18,450 nucleotides of DNA from an uncultured Clostridia bacterium (GCA_934631985.1 CAKTYE010000051.1:1-18450); one strand, 5' to 3'. Shown: positions 1-8,036, numbered from the stretch's first letter. Made by a program: numbers and translations. Notes: generated from the letters alone by a model not told the origin.

Positions 1-65
1 TTGGCGGCACACAGCCGCGCTGGTATTCCGGCTAGAGAGAATTTCGTCCGTCTGCGGACGGACGA

Positions 66-91
66 CCTACTTTGCTCTCGGGCAAAGTAGG
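66..91. repeat. Perfect 10-bp inverted repeat (CCTACTTTGC / GCAAAGTAGG)
   Basis: The two 10-base arms at 66-75 and 82-91 are exact reverse complements around a 6-base loop (TCTCGG). It lies directly after an 8-bp hairpin at 45-64, and the bases after the right arm repeat the arm's GCAAAG. From memory, similar CTACTTT..AAAGTAG hairpins recur between genes in gut Firmicutes, which would make this a dispersed repeat; that is recollection, not something checked here. Confidence 0.75.
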
Positions 92-102
92 CAAAGCCGA
101 CC

Positions 103-140
103 GGGGGCCGGCAAAATTCCCATGCGGCGTGCCGGCCCCC
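103..140. repeat. Perfect 11-bp GC-rich inverted repeat
   Basis: The arms GGGGGCCGGCA (103-113) and TGCCGGCCCCC (130-140) are perfect complements around a 16-base loop. This is the third consecutive stem-loop of the cluster. Confidence 0.75.
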
Positions 141-222
141 GAACTCCTTGTGCCGAAATTGCGTTTGGGTCGGAGCCTTCCCAGGGGGACACAAACCGAA
201 TTGCCTTCGTTTCCGCCCTAAC

Positions 223-270
223 GGCCCCCTTTTCGGCAACGGCACTTCGTGCGCTGCCGAAAAGGGGGCC
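223..270. repeat. Perfect 16-bp inverted repeat with nested inner hairpin
   Basis: The arms at 223-238 (GGCCCCCTTTTCGGCA) and 255-270 are exact reverse complements, and inside the loop GCAC-TTC-GTGC (242-252) can form a second small hairpin. The stem is longer than most intrinsic terminators and has no T-run after it on either strand. A 16-bp perfect stem at this position is unlikely by chance and suggests a repeat element or a structured RNA. Confidence 0.8.
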
Positions 271-374
271 TGTGCTTGTGTTTAGAGAAAGTGTCTTGTG
301 GGAACGTGATGGGCGCGCTGTGTTTTAGGCGTTTAGGTTTAGAGGCTTTGCGAAAAATTCACCGCATTCCCGAA

Positions 375-1217
375 TTACACATCCACGACCTTGCCGTCGT
401 AGCTGACCTCGAAGTGGTGTGGGCCCATCAGCTCCTCCATTTCCTTTTGCAGGGCCAGGCCGTTATGCGAGAAGTGATGGCAGATGAAGCGGGTATTCTC
501 CGTGGCGATACCCTCCTTCAGCATACGGTCACGGGTCTGGATATTCTGCGCAAAGGTCATATGACCGTTATAGGTGGACTCGGGCTTGCCCATGGTGCTG
601 TCCAGGCTGACGGTGGTCAGCGGGATATTCGTCTTCTTCGCCAGATATTCCCAGGTCTCCTCTGCAAACAGGCCCGTATCGTTGCCGTACAGCAGCCGTG
701 CGTCGCCCTGCTCCAACAGATAGATATAGCTTTCCGGGCAGGAGTGGACGGCCTTCAGCGCCGTCACCTTCACGCCCTCCACCTCGAAGGGTTCAAAGGG
801 GGCAATCACATGGAAGACCACCTGACCTTCCAGTTTCGGGGCATTCATCAGGGCGGTATGAACATACTCGTCGAACACCTTGTTTGTAAATCCACTGCCA
901 TACAGGTTCAGGGGGCTGCGGTTCGGCAGATGGGCGCAGGGCTCAATAAACATTTCCAGCTCTTCCCGGTCAAAGTGATCCATATGCGCGTGGGTCACGA
1001 TGATATTGCGCAGGTTGCTCAGATCCAGATTGAACTTCAGTCTTTGCGCATAGATGTCCGGGGAAACGTCGATGAGCAAATTATCGTTCACCAGCGCGCT
1101 GGTGCGGAAGCGCAGGTCCTTGCCGCCGCGGCGGGCCGCTTCCTTGCAGATGGGGCAGGGGCAGAATAATGCCGGGATGCCCTCTGCCGCCGCCGTTCCC
1201 AAATATTGCAGCTTCAT
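375..1217 (-). CDS. MBL-fold metallo-hydrolase, PhnP-like
   Basis: A 280-residue protein of the metallo-beta-lactamase fold. The metal-binding signature THAHMDH is at residues 75-81, and later ligand candidates are the Asp of GNDTG (about 180) and the His residues of CHHFSHNG near 246. An N-terminal CPCPIC segment (residues 19-24) resembles the Cys cluster that holds a structural zinc in PhnP-type phosphodiesterases. The family hydrolyses phosphodiester bonds (for example cyclic phosphates); the actual substrate cannot be told from sequence, and no phn genes are nearby. The ATG at 1217 is preceded by AAGGAGGAAA, supporting this start. It lies 93 bases downstream of the alpha-galactosidase on the same strand and may be co-transcribed with it. 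Sure of the fold, unsure of the function. Confidence 0.88.
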   Translation of the reverse strand: MKLQYLGTAAAEGIPALFCPCPICKEAARRGGKDLRFRTSALVNDNLLIDVSPDIYAQRLKFNLDLSNLRNIIVTHAHMDHFDREELEMFIEPCAHLPNRSPLNLYGSGFTNKVFDEYVHTALMNAPKLEGQVVFHVIAPFEPFEVEGVKVTALKAVHSCPESYIYLLEQGDARLLYGNDTGLFAEETWEYLAKKTNIPLTTVSLDSTMGKPESTYNGHMTFAQNIQTRDRMLKEGIATENTRFICHHFSHNGLALQKEMEELMGPHHFEVSYDGKVVDV

Positions 1218-1257
1218 ACTGTAAATTTCCTCCTTCGTTGCTTGCCGCTTTCCTGCG

Positions 1258-1288
1258 GCGTCTGCATGATAATTCGACTGTCAGACGC
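1258..1288. repeat. Inverted repeat between galactosidase and MBL gene
   Basis: GCGTCTG (1258-1264) and CAGACGC (1282-1288) form a 7-bp stem with a 17-base loop in the 93-base gap; CCGC..GCGG at about 1245-1258 forms a smaller one. There is no T-run, so this is more likely an mRNA processing or stabilising structure than a terminator. Possible chance pairing. Confidence 0.3.
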
Positions 1289-1310
1289 ATTTTCCTGCCT
1301 GAAATAACAT

Positions 1311-3488
1311 TCAGCGCCGCACCTTTTCCAGCACGATCAATTCGCTGAAGAAATCGCCCTCACGCCAGATGGGGCGCAGACCCCAGGCTTCCCAGTCCGC
1401 CCCGGAAAGCACCGTGCCGTCCCGGGTATCCCGGTACAGCGTATCACGCTCCAGCCCGTGCAGCGGAATCGTCCAGTAGGCGGCCTCCTGACGGCAGAAG
1501 GGCCGGAAATAGGCCACTACCGCGCGTTGTTCATCCTCCGCCATCCAGCCGAACCAGGCGTCCGGGGCCGTCTCGCGGTTCAGGCGTGTGAACTTCCCGT
1601 GCACCATCAGCGGCTGCATGTCTGCAAACAAAGCCGCCGCTTCTGCAATGGCCTGCTTTTCTGTGGAGTCAAGGGCCGTTACATCCAGCTCAAAGCCCGC
1701 GTTGAACAGTGCGCACACATCCCGGCGGAAGCCGATGGGCGTGACCCGCTGCGTCTGATGGTTCGGCGAGCAGGCAATGTGGCTGGTAATGGTCTCCGGC
1801 GGATAGAAAATGGACGCGGTGTGCTGCTGCATCAGCCGATCCACCGGGTCGGTGTTGTCGCTGAGCCACCCCTGCGGGCAATAGCACAGCATGCCGTAGT
1901 CGAAGCGCCCCCCGCCCGAGGCGCAGTTTTCCAGCAGCACCTCGGGGTACTGGGTGCGGATGTGGTCGAACAGCCGATAGGTTCCCAGCATGCAGCGGTG
2001 AAACAGCTCTCCCTGCTGCTCCGCAGGCCATGCCGCCGACTGCACCTGCGTCATGCGGCGATTGTTGTCCCACTTCACATAGGAGAAAATGCCTGTGGAC
2101 AGCACCGCATCAATGCAGCCGATCAGATAATCCTGCACCTCCCGCCGGGACATATCCAGCACCAGCTGATTGCGCCACTCTGTGCGTACACGGCCCGGTG
2201 CATGAAGGCACCAATCCGGGTGCTGACGGTACAGGTCGCTGTCCGGGGAGATCATTTCCGGCTCCATCCAAATGCCCAGAGGCAGCGGGAAGGTGCGCAG
2301 CGGTTCCAGCCCCGCAGGGAATTTCTCCTTGCAGGGATACCAGTCCCCCAGCGAGCTGTCCGCCCGCATGCGATGCCCGAACCAGCCGTCGTCGATGACC
2401 ATCAGGCGAATGCCAAGCTCCTGCGCCGCCGCAGCGGTCTCCCGCAGGCGCGGCTCGTTGATGTCGAAATAGCAGGCCTCCCAGGTGTTGAGCAGCACGG
2501 GACGGGGGCGCTCCCGCCAGGACTTCGGAGTCAGATGGTGCCGCACGAAGGGGTGCAGCAACGCACTCAGCCCGTTCAGCCCCGCATGGGTATAGGACAG
2601 CACCGCCTCCGGGGTATCGAAGGACGCCCCCGGCTCCAGCCGCCAGGTGAAGCGCTGGGGATGGATCCCCCCTTGCAGCCGCAGGGAGCCATACTGATCC
2701 ACCTCGCAGCGCAGGGTAAAGTTGCCGCTGTAGAGCAGCGACAGCCCGTAGACCTGCCCCTGCTGCTGATCCGCGCCGGGACGCAGCAGCGCAATGTTCG
2801 GGTTATGCTGGTGCGAGCTAATGCCGCGGGTGGAGCCGACCTCCGTCACGCCGGGGGCAAGGCGGCGCAGGCTGGGCGTAAACTCCCGCAGGGTCGTGCC
2901 GTCCAGCGTCAGCAGATCAAAGCAGCCGTCCTCAAAATCCACCGTGGCGCTCATGGCCTGACGGATGCAGCAGGCCGCCTGTCCGCCGTTGCACACGGTC
3001 ATGTGCCGGGTAATGACGCTTTCCCTTGGGAACAGATGGTAATACAGCGTCGCTTGTATCCCGTTGCAGGGATCGGCAAGGTGCAGCGTCAGGGTCTCCG
3101 TGTCCGCATCGCCCTGCGCATAGGGCAGGCCTGGGATCGGCTCCCGGCCCGGAGTGATCTCATAGGACACATAGCACAGGTCGCACAGTGCATCGCCGGA
3201 GGAGGGTATCTCCGTTGCCAGCGCAGGCTGACGGAAGTCGCTCAGACCATAGGTCGGACACTCGGTGTGCTGGAATTCCCGTGTGCATTTGGGCGAGTCT
3301 GCCGCCTGATGCTCCACCAGCTGCGCCCGCCGATAAGGCGCGCGGTCGTACAGGCCCTTGGGAAGCACTTGCAGCGCATCGCCCCAGTACAGGTGATGCA
3401 CCTGCGCATCCTCCTCCACCTGCATCACATAGCTTACCTTATCGCCCCGAAGGTGAAAGCATCGCGCTGCTTCATCGTAGATAATCAT
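1311..3488 (-). CDS. GH36 alpha-galactosidase
   Basis: A 725-residue cytoplasmic enzyme (no signal peptide) that removes terminal alpha-1,6-galactose from melibiose, raffinose-family sugars and galactomannan fragments. The beta-sandwich N-terminal domain (about 1-320) is followed by the (beta/alpha)8 barrel with LLNTWEACYFD and IDDGW. The nucleophile is the Asp of YVKWDNN (residue 474), and the acid/base is the first Asp of LSDNTD (residue 544). Their spacing and the total length match Bacillus-type GH36 tetrameric enzymes. The ATG at 3488 is chosen because AAAGGAAG precedes it, MIIYDE is a typical family start, and the likely -10 box covers the alternative upstream ATGs at 3527/3524. No sugar transporter or regulator is adjacent. 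Confidence 0.95.
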   Translation of the reverse strand: MIIYDEAARCFHLRGDKVSYVMQVEEDAQVHHLYWGDALQVLPKGLYDRAPYRRAQLVEHQAADSPKCTREFQHTECPTYGLSDFRQPALATEIPSSGDALCDLCYVSYEITPGREPIPGLPYAQGDADTETLTLHLADPCNGIQATLYYHLFPRESVITRHMTVCNGGQAACCIRQAMSATVDFEDGCFDLLTLDGTTLREFTPSLRRLAPGVTEVGSTRGISSHQHNPNIALLRPGADQQQGQVYGLSLLYSGNFTLRCEVDQYGSLRLQGGIHPQRFTWRLEPGASFDTPEAVLSYTHAGLNGLSALLHPFVRHHLTPKSWRERPRPVLLNTWEACYFDINEPRLRETAAAAQELGIRLMVIDDGWFGHRMRADSSLGDWYPCKEKFPAGLEPLRTFPLPLGIWMEPEMISPDSDLYRQHPDWCLHAPGRVRTEWRNQLVLDMSRREVQDYLIGCIDAVLSTGIFSYVKWDNNRRMTQVQSAAWPAEQQGELFHRCMLGTYRLFDHIRTQYPEVLLENCASGGGRFDYGMLCYCPQGWLSDNTDPVDRLMQQHTASIFYPPETITSHIACSPNHQTQRVTPIGFRRDVCALFNAGFELDVTALDSTEKQAIAEAAALFADMQPLMVHGKFTRLNRETAPDAWFGWMAEDEQRAVVAYFRPFCRQEAAYWTIPLHGLERDTLYRDTRDGTVLSGADWEAWGLRPIWREGDFFSELIVLEKVRR

Positions 3489-3522
3489 GCTTTTCTTCCT
3501 TTCCGCCGCGTTCTTTGTCTGC

Positions 3523-3528
3523 ATCATA
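3523..3528 (-). promoter_or_regulatory. Extended -10 promoter box for alpha-galactosidase
   Basis: On the minus strand the sequence TGG-TATGAT is an extended -10 element (5 of 6 matches plus TGn), with no good -35. About 15 bases upstream is TTCCT-TTTT-AGGAA, a small dyad that could be an operator. Transcription would begin near 3516, inside the extra codons of the longer frame, which supports translation from 3488. Confidence 0.4.
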
Positions 3529-3573
3529 CCATCTGCGTTCCTAAAAAGGAAGTCTTTTCCAATAAATAATATA

Positions 3574-3615
3574 AAAAGAAAAAGCGCGGATGCAGGAAGC
3601 CTCCCACATCCGCGC
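3574..3615 (-). terminator. Intrinsic terminator after the phosphoribosyltransferase gene
   Basis: A 9-bp perfect stem, GCGCGGATG / CATCCGCGC (arms 3584-3592 and 3607-3615), is followed on the minus strand by TTTTTCTTTTT. It sits 15 bases past the stop codon at 3630 and separates this unit from the alpha-galactosidase. Confidence 0.88.
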
Positions 3616-3629
3616 CATGGTACAGCAGC

Positions 3630-4187
3630 TTAGCCGATGATCTCGCCCTTCGCGTTGAACAGCGGCAGCTTTTCCAGATAGATCAGGTCGTCGCGCTCCT
3701 GTGCGTCGCCCTCTGCCAGAATGGCCATGCGTCCGGCAATCTCGCCACCCGCCTTGGTCACCAGCTCCTCCAGCGCCCGCAGAGATTCGCCCGTGGAGAT
3801 CACGTCGTCCACGATCAGAATGCGCTTGCCCTTCATCATCGCAGCGTCATCGCCATCCAGATACAGATGCTGGGTCGCGGCGGTGGTGATGGACTTCACC
3901 TCCACAGAGAAGACGTTGCGCATGTACAGCTTCGCGCCCTTGCGCGCCAGGAACCACTTGTTCTGATTCGTCTGGCGAGCCATTTCATAGGCCAGCGGAA
4001 TGCCCTTGGATTCCGCGGTAATGATGTAATCGTATGCCGGGGCCTTCTTCAGCAGCTCCGCAGCGCAGGCCACGGTCAGCTCCACATCCCCAAAGATCAC
4101 AAACGCGCCGATATACAGATCGTCCGTCACCTTGCAGATAGGCAGGTCGCGCTTGAGACCGGCAATGGTCATCGTATGGGTCAGCAT
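3630..4187 (-). CDS. Type I phosphoribosyltransferase (Apt-like)
   Basis: A 185-residue protein with the PRPP-binding motif ILIVDDVISTGES (residues 123-135), the hallmark of purine phosphoribosyltransferases that salvage a nucleobase by attaching it to PRPP. The upstream YDYIITAESKGIPLAYEMA segment (about 52-70) matches the adenine-PRTase-like layout; the N-terminus differs from classical Apt and from Xpt, so the base (adenine, xanthine or other) is undetermined. Start at the ATG at 4187 with an imperfect GAAGGGTGG ribosome site; an in-frame ATG at codon 6 is a less likely alternative. It has its own strong promoter (4248-4276) and terminator (3574-3615), so it can act as a single-gene unit even though the amidohydrolase lies 132 bases upstream on the same strand. 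Confidence 0.88.
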   Translation of the reverse strand: MLTHTMTIAGLKRDLPICKVTDDLYIGAFVIFGDVELTVACAAELLKKAPAYDYIITAESKGIPLAYEMARQTNQNKWFLARKGAKLYMRNVFSVEVKSITTAATQHLYLDGDDAAMMKGKRILIVDDVISTGESLRALEELVTKAGGEIAGRMAILAEGDAQERDDLIYLEKLPLFNAKGEIIG

Positions 4188-4247
4188 TTGGTATTTCCAC
4201 CCTTCGTAAGCGTAGCATTTTTCGGCACAGAATGCCTTTTACATCTT

Positions 4248-4276
4248 ATTTTACAGCCGAAAAGTCGCTGTGTCAA
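4248..4276 (-). promoter_or_regulatory. Sigma-A promoter for the phosphoribosyltransferase
   Basis: On the minus strand: -35 TTGACA (4271-4276), 17-base spacer, -10 TAAAAT (4248-4253), only one mismatch from consensus. The resulting leader is about 55 bases and carries a small GGCA-TTCTG-TGCC hairpin; no purine riboswitch features are seen. Confidence 0.8.
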
Positions 4277-4319
4277 TGCAATTTCTGGACAAAGGCAAAC
4301 TTTCGCGAAAAATTGTCCG

Positions 4320-5255
4320 TCATTTTTCCTGACGATAGATCACCCTGCCGCCGCTCAGCGTATAGCGCACCGCCGTTGCCAGCCGCAGCGGGCTGCCGTC
4401 CAGCAGCGTCAGGTCGGCTTGTCCCCCGGGAACGATGCGCCCGCATTCCTGCTCCAGCCCCATGGCAAGGGCTGCGTTGCTGGTCACCGTCGCCATGGCT
4501 TCCTCCTCGCGCACGCCGTAGCGCAGGCACAGCCCCGCACACAGGGGCAGATGATGAATACGCGCCGTGGGATGATCCGTGCTGAGCGCGACCCGAACGC
4601 CCCGCTGAAGCAGCTGCGCCGCCAGACTGTACACGCTGGTCTCGCCCCGGTTTCGCGCCACGCTGATGACCACCGGCAAACAGCTGGCGGCGATCTTCGC
4701 CATCAGCGCCGTGGTGGGTGCGCGATGCTCCAGCACCACCTTGCCCCCGATCTCCCGGGTCAGGGTCAGCGCCAATGCCAGCTCCTTTTCCTCACAGGCC
4801 AGCAGCTTCACCCGCCGTCCCTGCGCCGCCGCTTCCTGCATGGTCTGCCGCAGCGTCTGCTCCTCCATGCCGCCCACGGGACAGGCCAGCGCGCCGGGCT
4901 GCGGCAGCCTTTCCGGGATGCGGCCCGTCCGCCACAGGGTGCAGGTGCGAGGCGCGCGCACCGTGGGCGCAGGGCAGACCTCCACCATGGTCACGCCCGC
5001 CGCAGCCGCCTGCGCAAAGGCAATGTCCGCCGGGTCTGCCGTTTCGGGATTTTCCTCTGTCAGGCCCAAATGCGTATGTGCGTCCATCAGTCCGGGCCAA
5101 ACGTGCAGCCCACGCGCGTCCAGCACCTCCACCTCTGCCGGTTTCTCCAGCTTAGGCGCAATTTCCATGATCTTCCCCTGATCTATCAACATATCTGCAC
5201 ACATGGGTGCAGCCCCTGTCATCGTGTGCAGCATTCCCTGCTCTATCAAAAGCAC
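4320..5255 (-). CDS. Amidohydrolase-family protein, shortened, probably missing metal ligands
   Basis: A 311-residue protein of the amidohydrolase superfamily (imidazolonepropionase/COG1228-like). It keeps the beta-sandwich N-terminus, GLMDAHTHLG with the HxH ligands (His60, His62), a late LEH (176-177), the STDHP segment with the expected catalytic Asp227, and a C-terminal sandwich strand (GGQADLTLLDGSPL). From memory, relatives are about 380 residues and carry a central HAHR motif; the matching segment here reads KLLACEEKEL and roughly 75 residues before it are missing. Metal binding and catalysis are therefore doubtful. The start is a GTG at 5255, chosen because GGGAAGGAG lies 11 bases upstream; an ATG at codon 8 is the alternative. 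No strong terminator follows, so it may read into the phosphoribosyltransferase gene. Confidence 0.82.
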   Translation of the reverse strand: MLLIEQGMLHTMTGAAPMCADMLIDQGKIMEIAPKLEKPAEVEVLDARGLHVWPGLMDAHTHLGLTEENPETADPADIAFAQAAAAGVTMVEVCPAPTVRAPRTCTLWRTGRIPERLPQPGALACPVGGMEEQTLRQTMQEAAAQGRRVKLLACEEKELALALTLTREIGGKVVLEHRAPTTALMAKIAASCLPVVISVARNRGETSVYSLAAQLLQRGVRVALSTDHPTARIHHLPLCAGLCLRYGVREEEAMATVTSNAALAMGLEQECGRIVPGGQADLTLLDGSPLRLATAVRYTLSGGRVIYRQEK

Positions 5256-5335
5256 GATTTTTCGCGCTCCTTCCCCACTCCAAAATACTTCGGTCTGTTT
5301 TTTTCTTTGATTTCATGCACAAGGCAGCCATGCTT

Positions 5336-5365
5336 ATTGTAGCATAGCCTTATCGGGCTTGACCA
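5336..5365 (-). promoter_or_regulatory. Possible promoter for the amidohydrolase
   Basis: Minus strand: TGGTCA (5360-5365), 18-base spacer, TACAAT (5336-5341). The -10 has 5 of 6 matches and the -35 has 4 of 6. It lies 81 bases before the GTG start and downstream of the spoIVA terminator, as expected for an independent unit. Confidence 0.45.
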
Positions 5366-5404
5366 GCCTAGAAACAGACCTTTGTCTATTTTTACAAGCA
5401 TTAC

Positions 5405-5444
5405 AAAAATGGGACAGCACCGTCTGTTTCTGCGGCGCTGCCCC
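5405..5444 (-). terminator. Intrinsic terminator of spoIVA
   Basis: A 12-bp stem with two G.U pairs (arms 5411-5422 and 5433-5444), a 10-base loop, and on the minus strand ATTTTTG immediately after. It lies 10 bases beyond the spoIVA stop codon. Confidence 0.85.
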
Positions 5445-5454
5445 TTCACGCTGC

Positions 5455-6942
5455 TTACAGCAAAATGCAGATCATACCGCCCGTGCCGTCGTTGATCATG
5501 CGGGTCAGCGTCTCCTGCACCTTCTGCTGCGCGTCGGCAGGCATGCGCATCAGCTTATTGGAAAGACCCTCGCGCACCATGTCGTGCAGGCTCTTGCCAA
5601 AGAAGTTGGTGCTCCAAATGCGCTGCGGATCGTTCTCAAATTCCTCCAGCAGATAGCGCACCAGCTCCTCGCTCTGCTTTTCCGTCCCCACCACCGGGGT
5701 GACCTCTGTCTCAATATCCACCCGGATCATATGCAGCGAGGGCGCATGGGCCTTCAGCTTCACGCCGAAGCGGCTCCCCTGCTGCACGATCTCCGGCTCC
5801 TGCAGGGTCATCTCGCTCATGGCGGGTGTGACCAGACCATAGCCTGTTTCCCGCACAGCGCGCAGTGCGTCCGCAACGTGGTCGTATTCCGCCTTTGCCG
5901 CCACCAGCTCCTTCATCAGCGACAGCAGATGCGCATCGCCGCGGATCTCCGTGCCGCACTCCTCGCCCAGTACACGGTTGAACAGCCCCTCCTTCAGCGT
6001 CAGGGCAAAGTCCATGCGGCCCTCCCCGGGCATCAGGCCCTCCTGCCGCAGACCGGTCACGTCCTCCGAGCCAGCAAAAATCTCCTGAAACACATCGGCT
6101 TCCCGCATGCGCCGGGTCTGTCCGCCTGCACTGCGCACCCGCTCCATCACCTGGCTGACCAGCCAATGCCCCGGCTCCAGCGCATGCAGCCACGCAGGCA
6201 CGTTAAAGCGCACCTCCCGCACGGGGAATTCCAGCAGAATGCTTTCCAGCACATGCTGAATGTCCTCCAGCCCCATTTCCTTCACGTTCAGCAGCATAAC
6301 GGGTACGCCGTGGCGGCTTTCCAGGCTTTCCCGCAACTGCAAGGCCTCCGCCGTGCGAGGTGCAGCGGAGTTCAGCACAATGACGAAGGGCTTGCCCAGC
6401 GCCTGCAATTCGCTGATGACCCGATCCTCTGCCTCCACATAGGCGCTGCGAGGCAGCTCCGCAATGGTGCCGTCCGTGGTCACTACCATGCCGATGGTGG
6501 CATGATCCGTAATCACCTTGCGGGTGCCGATCTCCGCCGCCTGCTCAAAGGGGATGTCCTGGTCAAACCAAGGCGTATGCACCATGCGGGCCGTATCGCC
6601 CTCGGTGCTGCCCAGCGCGCCCTTCACCAGATACCCCACACTGTCCACCATGCGCACACGCACGGCAGTCTGCTCCTGAAGCGTCACCTGTGCCGCTTCA
6701 CTGGGAACGAATTTCGGCTGGGTGGTCATGATGGTCTTGCCCGAGCCGCTTTGGGGCAGTTCATCCAGCAGACGATCCCGCTTGGGGCCGGGCTGCATGT
6801 GCGGCAGCACAAGCTCCTCCATGAAGCGGGCAATGAAGGTACTTTTCCCCGTCCGCACTGGCCCGACCACGCCAATGTAAACGTCTCCCTCCGTCCGCTC
6901 CGCAATATCCCTGTACAAATGAAAGGCTGCTCCCTTCTCCAT
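5455..6942 (-). CDS. spoIVA: Stage IV sporulation protein A (spore coat morphogenetic ATPase)
   Basis: A 495-residue protein (Bacillus SpoIVA is about 492). In sporulating cells it is made in the mother cell, binds the forespore outer membrane and polymerises by ATP hydrolysis into the basement layer of the spore coat. The Walker A motif GPVRTGKST is at residues 27-35, in the conserved N-terminal context ..DIAERTEGDVYIGVVGPVRTGKST; the C-terminus GGMICILL is typical of the family. The start at 6942 is preferred over the in-frame ATG at 7047: MEKGAAFHLYRDIAERT matches the family start, and AAGGAGG stands 8 bases before it. It is a single-gene unit divergent from degV. No convincing sigma-E promoter could be picked by eye. 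Its presence marks the organism as an endospore-former. Confidence 0.97.
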   Translation of the reverse strand: MEKGAAFHLYRDIAERTEGDVYIGVVGPVRTGKSTFIARFMEELVLPHMQPGPKRDRLLDELPQSGSGKTIMTTQPKFVPSEAAQVTLQEQTAVRVRMVDSVGYLVKGALGSTEGDTARMVHTPWFDQDIPFEQAAEIGTRKVITDHATIGMVVTTDGTIAELPRSAYVEAEDRVISELQALGKPFVIVLNSAAPRTAEALQLRESLESRHGVPVMLLNVKEMGLEDIQHVLESILLEFPVREVRFNVPAWLHALEPGHWLVSQVMERVRSAGGQTRRMREADVFQEIFAGSEDVTGLRQEGLMPGEGRMDFALTLKEGLFNRVLGEECGTEIRGDAHLLSLMKELVAAKAEYDHVADALRAVRETGYGLVTPAMSEMTLQEPEIVQQGSRFGVKLKAHAPSLHMIRVDIETEVTPVVGTEKQSEELVRYLLEEFENDPQRIWSTNFFGKSLHDMVREGLSNKLMRMPADAQQKVQETLTRMINDGTGGMICILL

Positions 6943-7041
6943 GGAAAGTCCCTCCTTGCTTCGCTTGCCACATCCTATGGCGCCGCGCCGCCGCTTAGAA
7001 CCAGCGACACATCCCTGATGAAAATAGAACAATTGAGGGGA

Positions 7042-7070
7042 TTGCATTCAGCCCGCAGGCATGGTAGAAT
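7042..7070 (+). promoter_or_regulatory. Possible promoter for degV
   Basis: TTGCAT (7042-7047), 17-base spacer, TAGAAT (7065-7070). The -10 has 5 of 6 matches, the -35 only the first three bases. It is placed 50 bases before the degV start in the divergent region shared with spoIVA. Confidence 0.45.
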
Positions 7071-7119
7071 AAGGCGTTTCAATTTCTGTTTTTGGATACG
7101 ATGGAGGTGCCTGCTTTTC

Positions 7120-7974
7120 ATGAAGGTTTGCGTCACTGCGGACAGCACCTGTGACCTTTCCCCAGAGCTGCTGCAAAAATATAACATCACCCTTGCGCCC
7201 CTGACGGTGCTTTTGGGCGAGGACGCTTATCACGACGGCGTAGACGTTACGCCTGAGCAGATCGTCGCTGCCGTGGAAGCAGGCAAGACCTGCAAAACCG
7301 CCGCAGTCAACACCTATGAATACACCAAGCTGTTCCAGCGCGTGCGGAAGGACTGTGACGCGATCGTGCATCTGTGCATCGGCAAGCGGTTTTCCTCGTG
7401 CTATGCAGACGCCTGTCAGGCAGCGCAGGCCGTCGGCAACGTTTATGTGGTCAACACGCAGAGCCTATCCACCGGCATGGGCTTGATGGTCGTGGATGCG
7501 GCGGAAATGGCGCAGCAGGGAAAGACCCCTGAGGAGATCGTCGCCGCGTTGGAGGCGGAGCGTCCGCTGGTGGATGGCAGCTTTGTGCTGGATCAGGTGG
7601 ACTATCTGCGCAATGGTGGGCGCTGCTCCAGCGTCACGGCAGTGGGTGCAAAGCTGCTGCACATCAAGCCCTGCATCGAGCTGATCGACGGCGCGATGAC
7701 CGTTGGCAAGAAGTACCGCGGATCCTTCCACCGCTGCCTGGAGCATTACATGCAGGACAAGCTGGAAAAGCGCGATGAGATCGACTTCAGCCGCGTGTTC
7801 ATTGTCCACAACCTCTGCGAACCCGGCGTGGTGGAGCATGTGCGGGACTATCTCGCCTCCCTTGCGGATTTCCGCGAAACCTACATCACCGCCGCCGGAA
7901 GCACCATCTGCTGCCACTGCGGCCCGCATACGCTGGGCGTCATGTTCAAGCGCAAGGTCGCAAAGGTCCTGTAA
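7120..7974 (+). CDS. DegV family protein (fatty-acid-binding, FakB-like)
   Basis: A 284-residue cytoplasmic protein of the DegV family. Members bind a long-chain fatty acid in a buried pocket, and in Firmicutes the FakB members present it to the kinase FakA for phosphorylation and lipid synthesis. Family features seen: the N-terminal VTADSTCDLSPELL, the ..SLSTGMGL segment (about 121-128), DQVDYLRNGGRCS, a central LLHIKPCIELIDG, and the C-terminal ..GPHTLGVMF. ATG at 7120 is chosen because GGAGG lies 11 bases upstream; a much longer frame continues upstream but is antisense to spoIVA and not coding. No fakA is in the window. The fatty acid bound is unknown. Confidence 0.93.
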   Translation: MKVCVTADSTCDLSPELLQKYNITLAPLTVLLGEDAYHDGVDVTPEQIVAAVEAGKTCKTAAVNTYEYTKLFQRVRKDCDAIVHLCIGKRFSSCYADACQAAQAVGNVYVVNTQSLSTGMGLMVVDAAEMAQQGKTPEEIVAALEAERPLVDGSFVLDQVDYLRNGGRCSSVTAVGAKLLHIKPCIELIDGAMTVGKKYRGSFHRCLEHYMQDKLEKRDEIDFSRVFIVHNLCEPGVVEHVRDYLASLADFRETYITAAGSTICCHCGPHTLGVMFKRKVAKVL

Positions 7975-7982
7975 AAAACAGC

Positions 7983-8021
7983 AAAAGCGCGAAGCCACAC
8001 CTCATGGCTTCGCGCTTTTTT
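7983..8021. terminator. Bidirectional terminator between degV and the convergent membrane-protein gene
   Basis: A 15-bp perfect stem (arms 7983-7997 and 8005-8019, 7-base loop). A run of six T follows on the plus strand and the A-run on the other side gives a TTTT on the minus strand, so it can end both convergent transcripts. Confidence 0.9.
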
Positions 8022-8036
8022 GATGGGCCATCAAGC

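Larger units (their letters stand above)
1..374. other. Gene-free region rich in hairpins
   Basis: No convincing gene is present; the short open frames here have no good ribosome binding site and cross strong inverted repeats. The stretch between 45 and 270 is almost wholly made of stem-loops: 45-64 (8-bp stem, TGCG loop), 66-91, 103-140 and 223-270, with a weaker 9-of-11 pairing between about 158-168 and 192-202. None is followed by a convincing T-run on either strand, so they do not look like ordinary terminators. This could be a non-autonomous repeat or a structured RNA. Confidence 0.7.

Noticed and set aside
1..374. CRISPR array or IS element ends
   Set aside because: There are no regularly spaced direct repeats, no cas or transposase genes, and each hairpin has a different sequence.
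1458..3569. 703-codon plus-strand open frame
   Set aside because: It lies opposite the well-supported alpha-galactosidase; its protein is His/Arg/Gln-rich with no recognisable motif.
6943..7041. Sigma-E promoter for spoIVA
   Set aside because: A CATAGGAT box is present on the minus strand, but no matching -35 lies at the required distance, so I could not support it.
5359..7119. Very long plus-strand open frame joining into degV
   Set aside because: It is antisense to spoIVA and results from GC-rich codon bias; the real degV start at 7120 has its own ribosome site.
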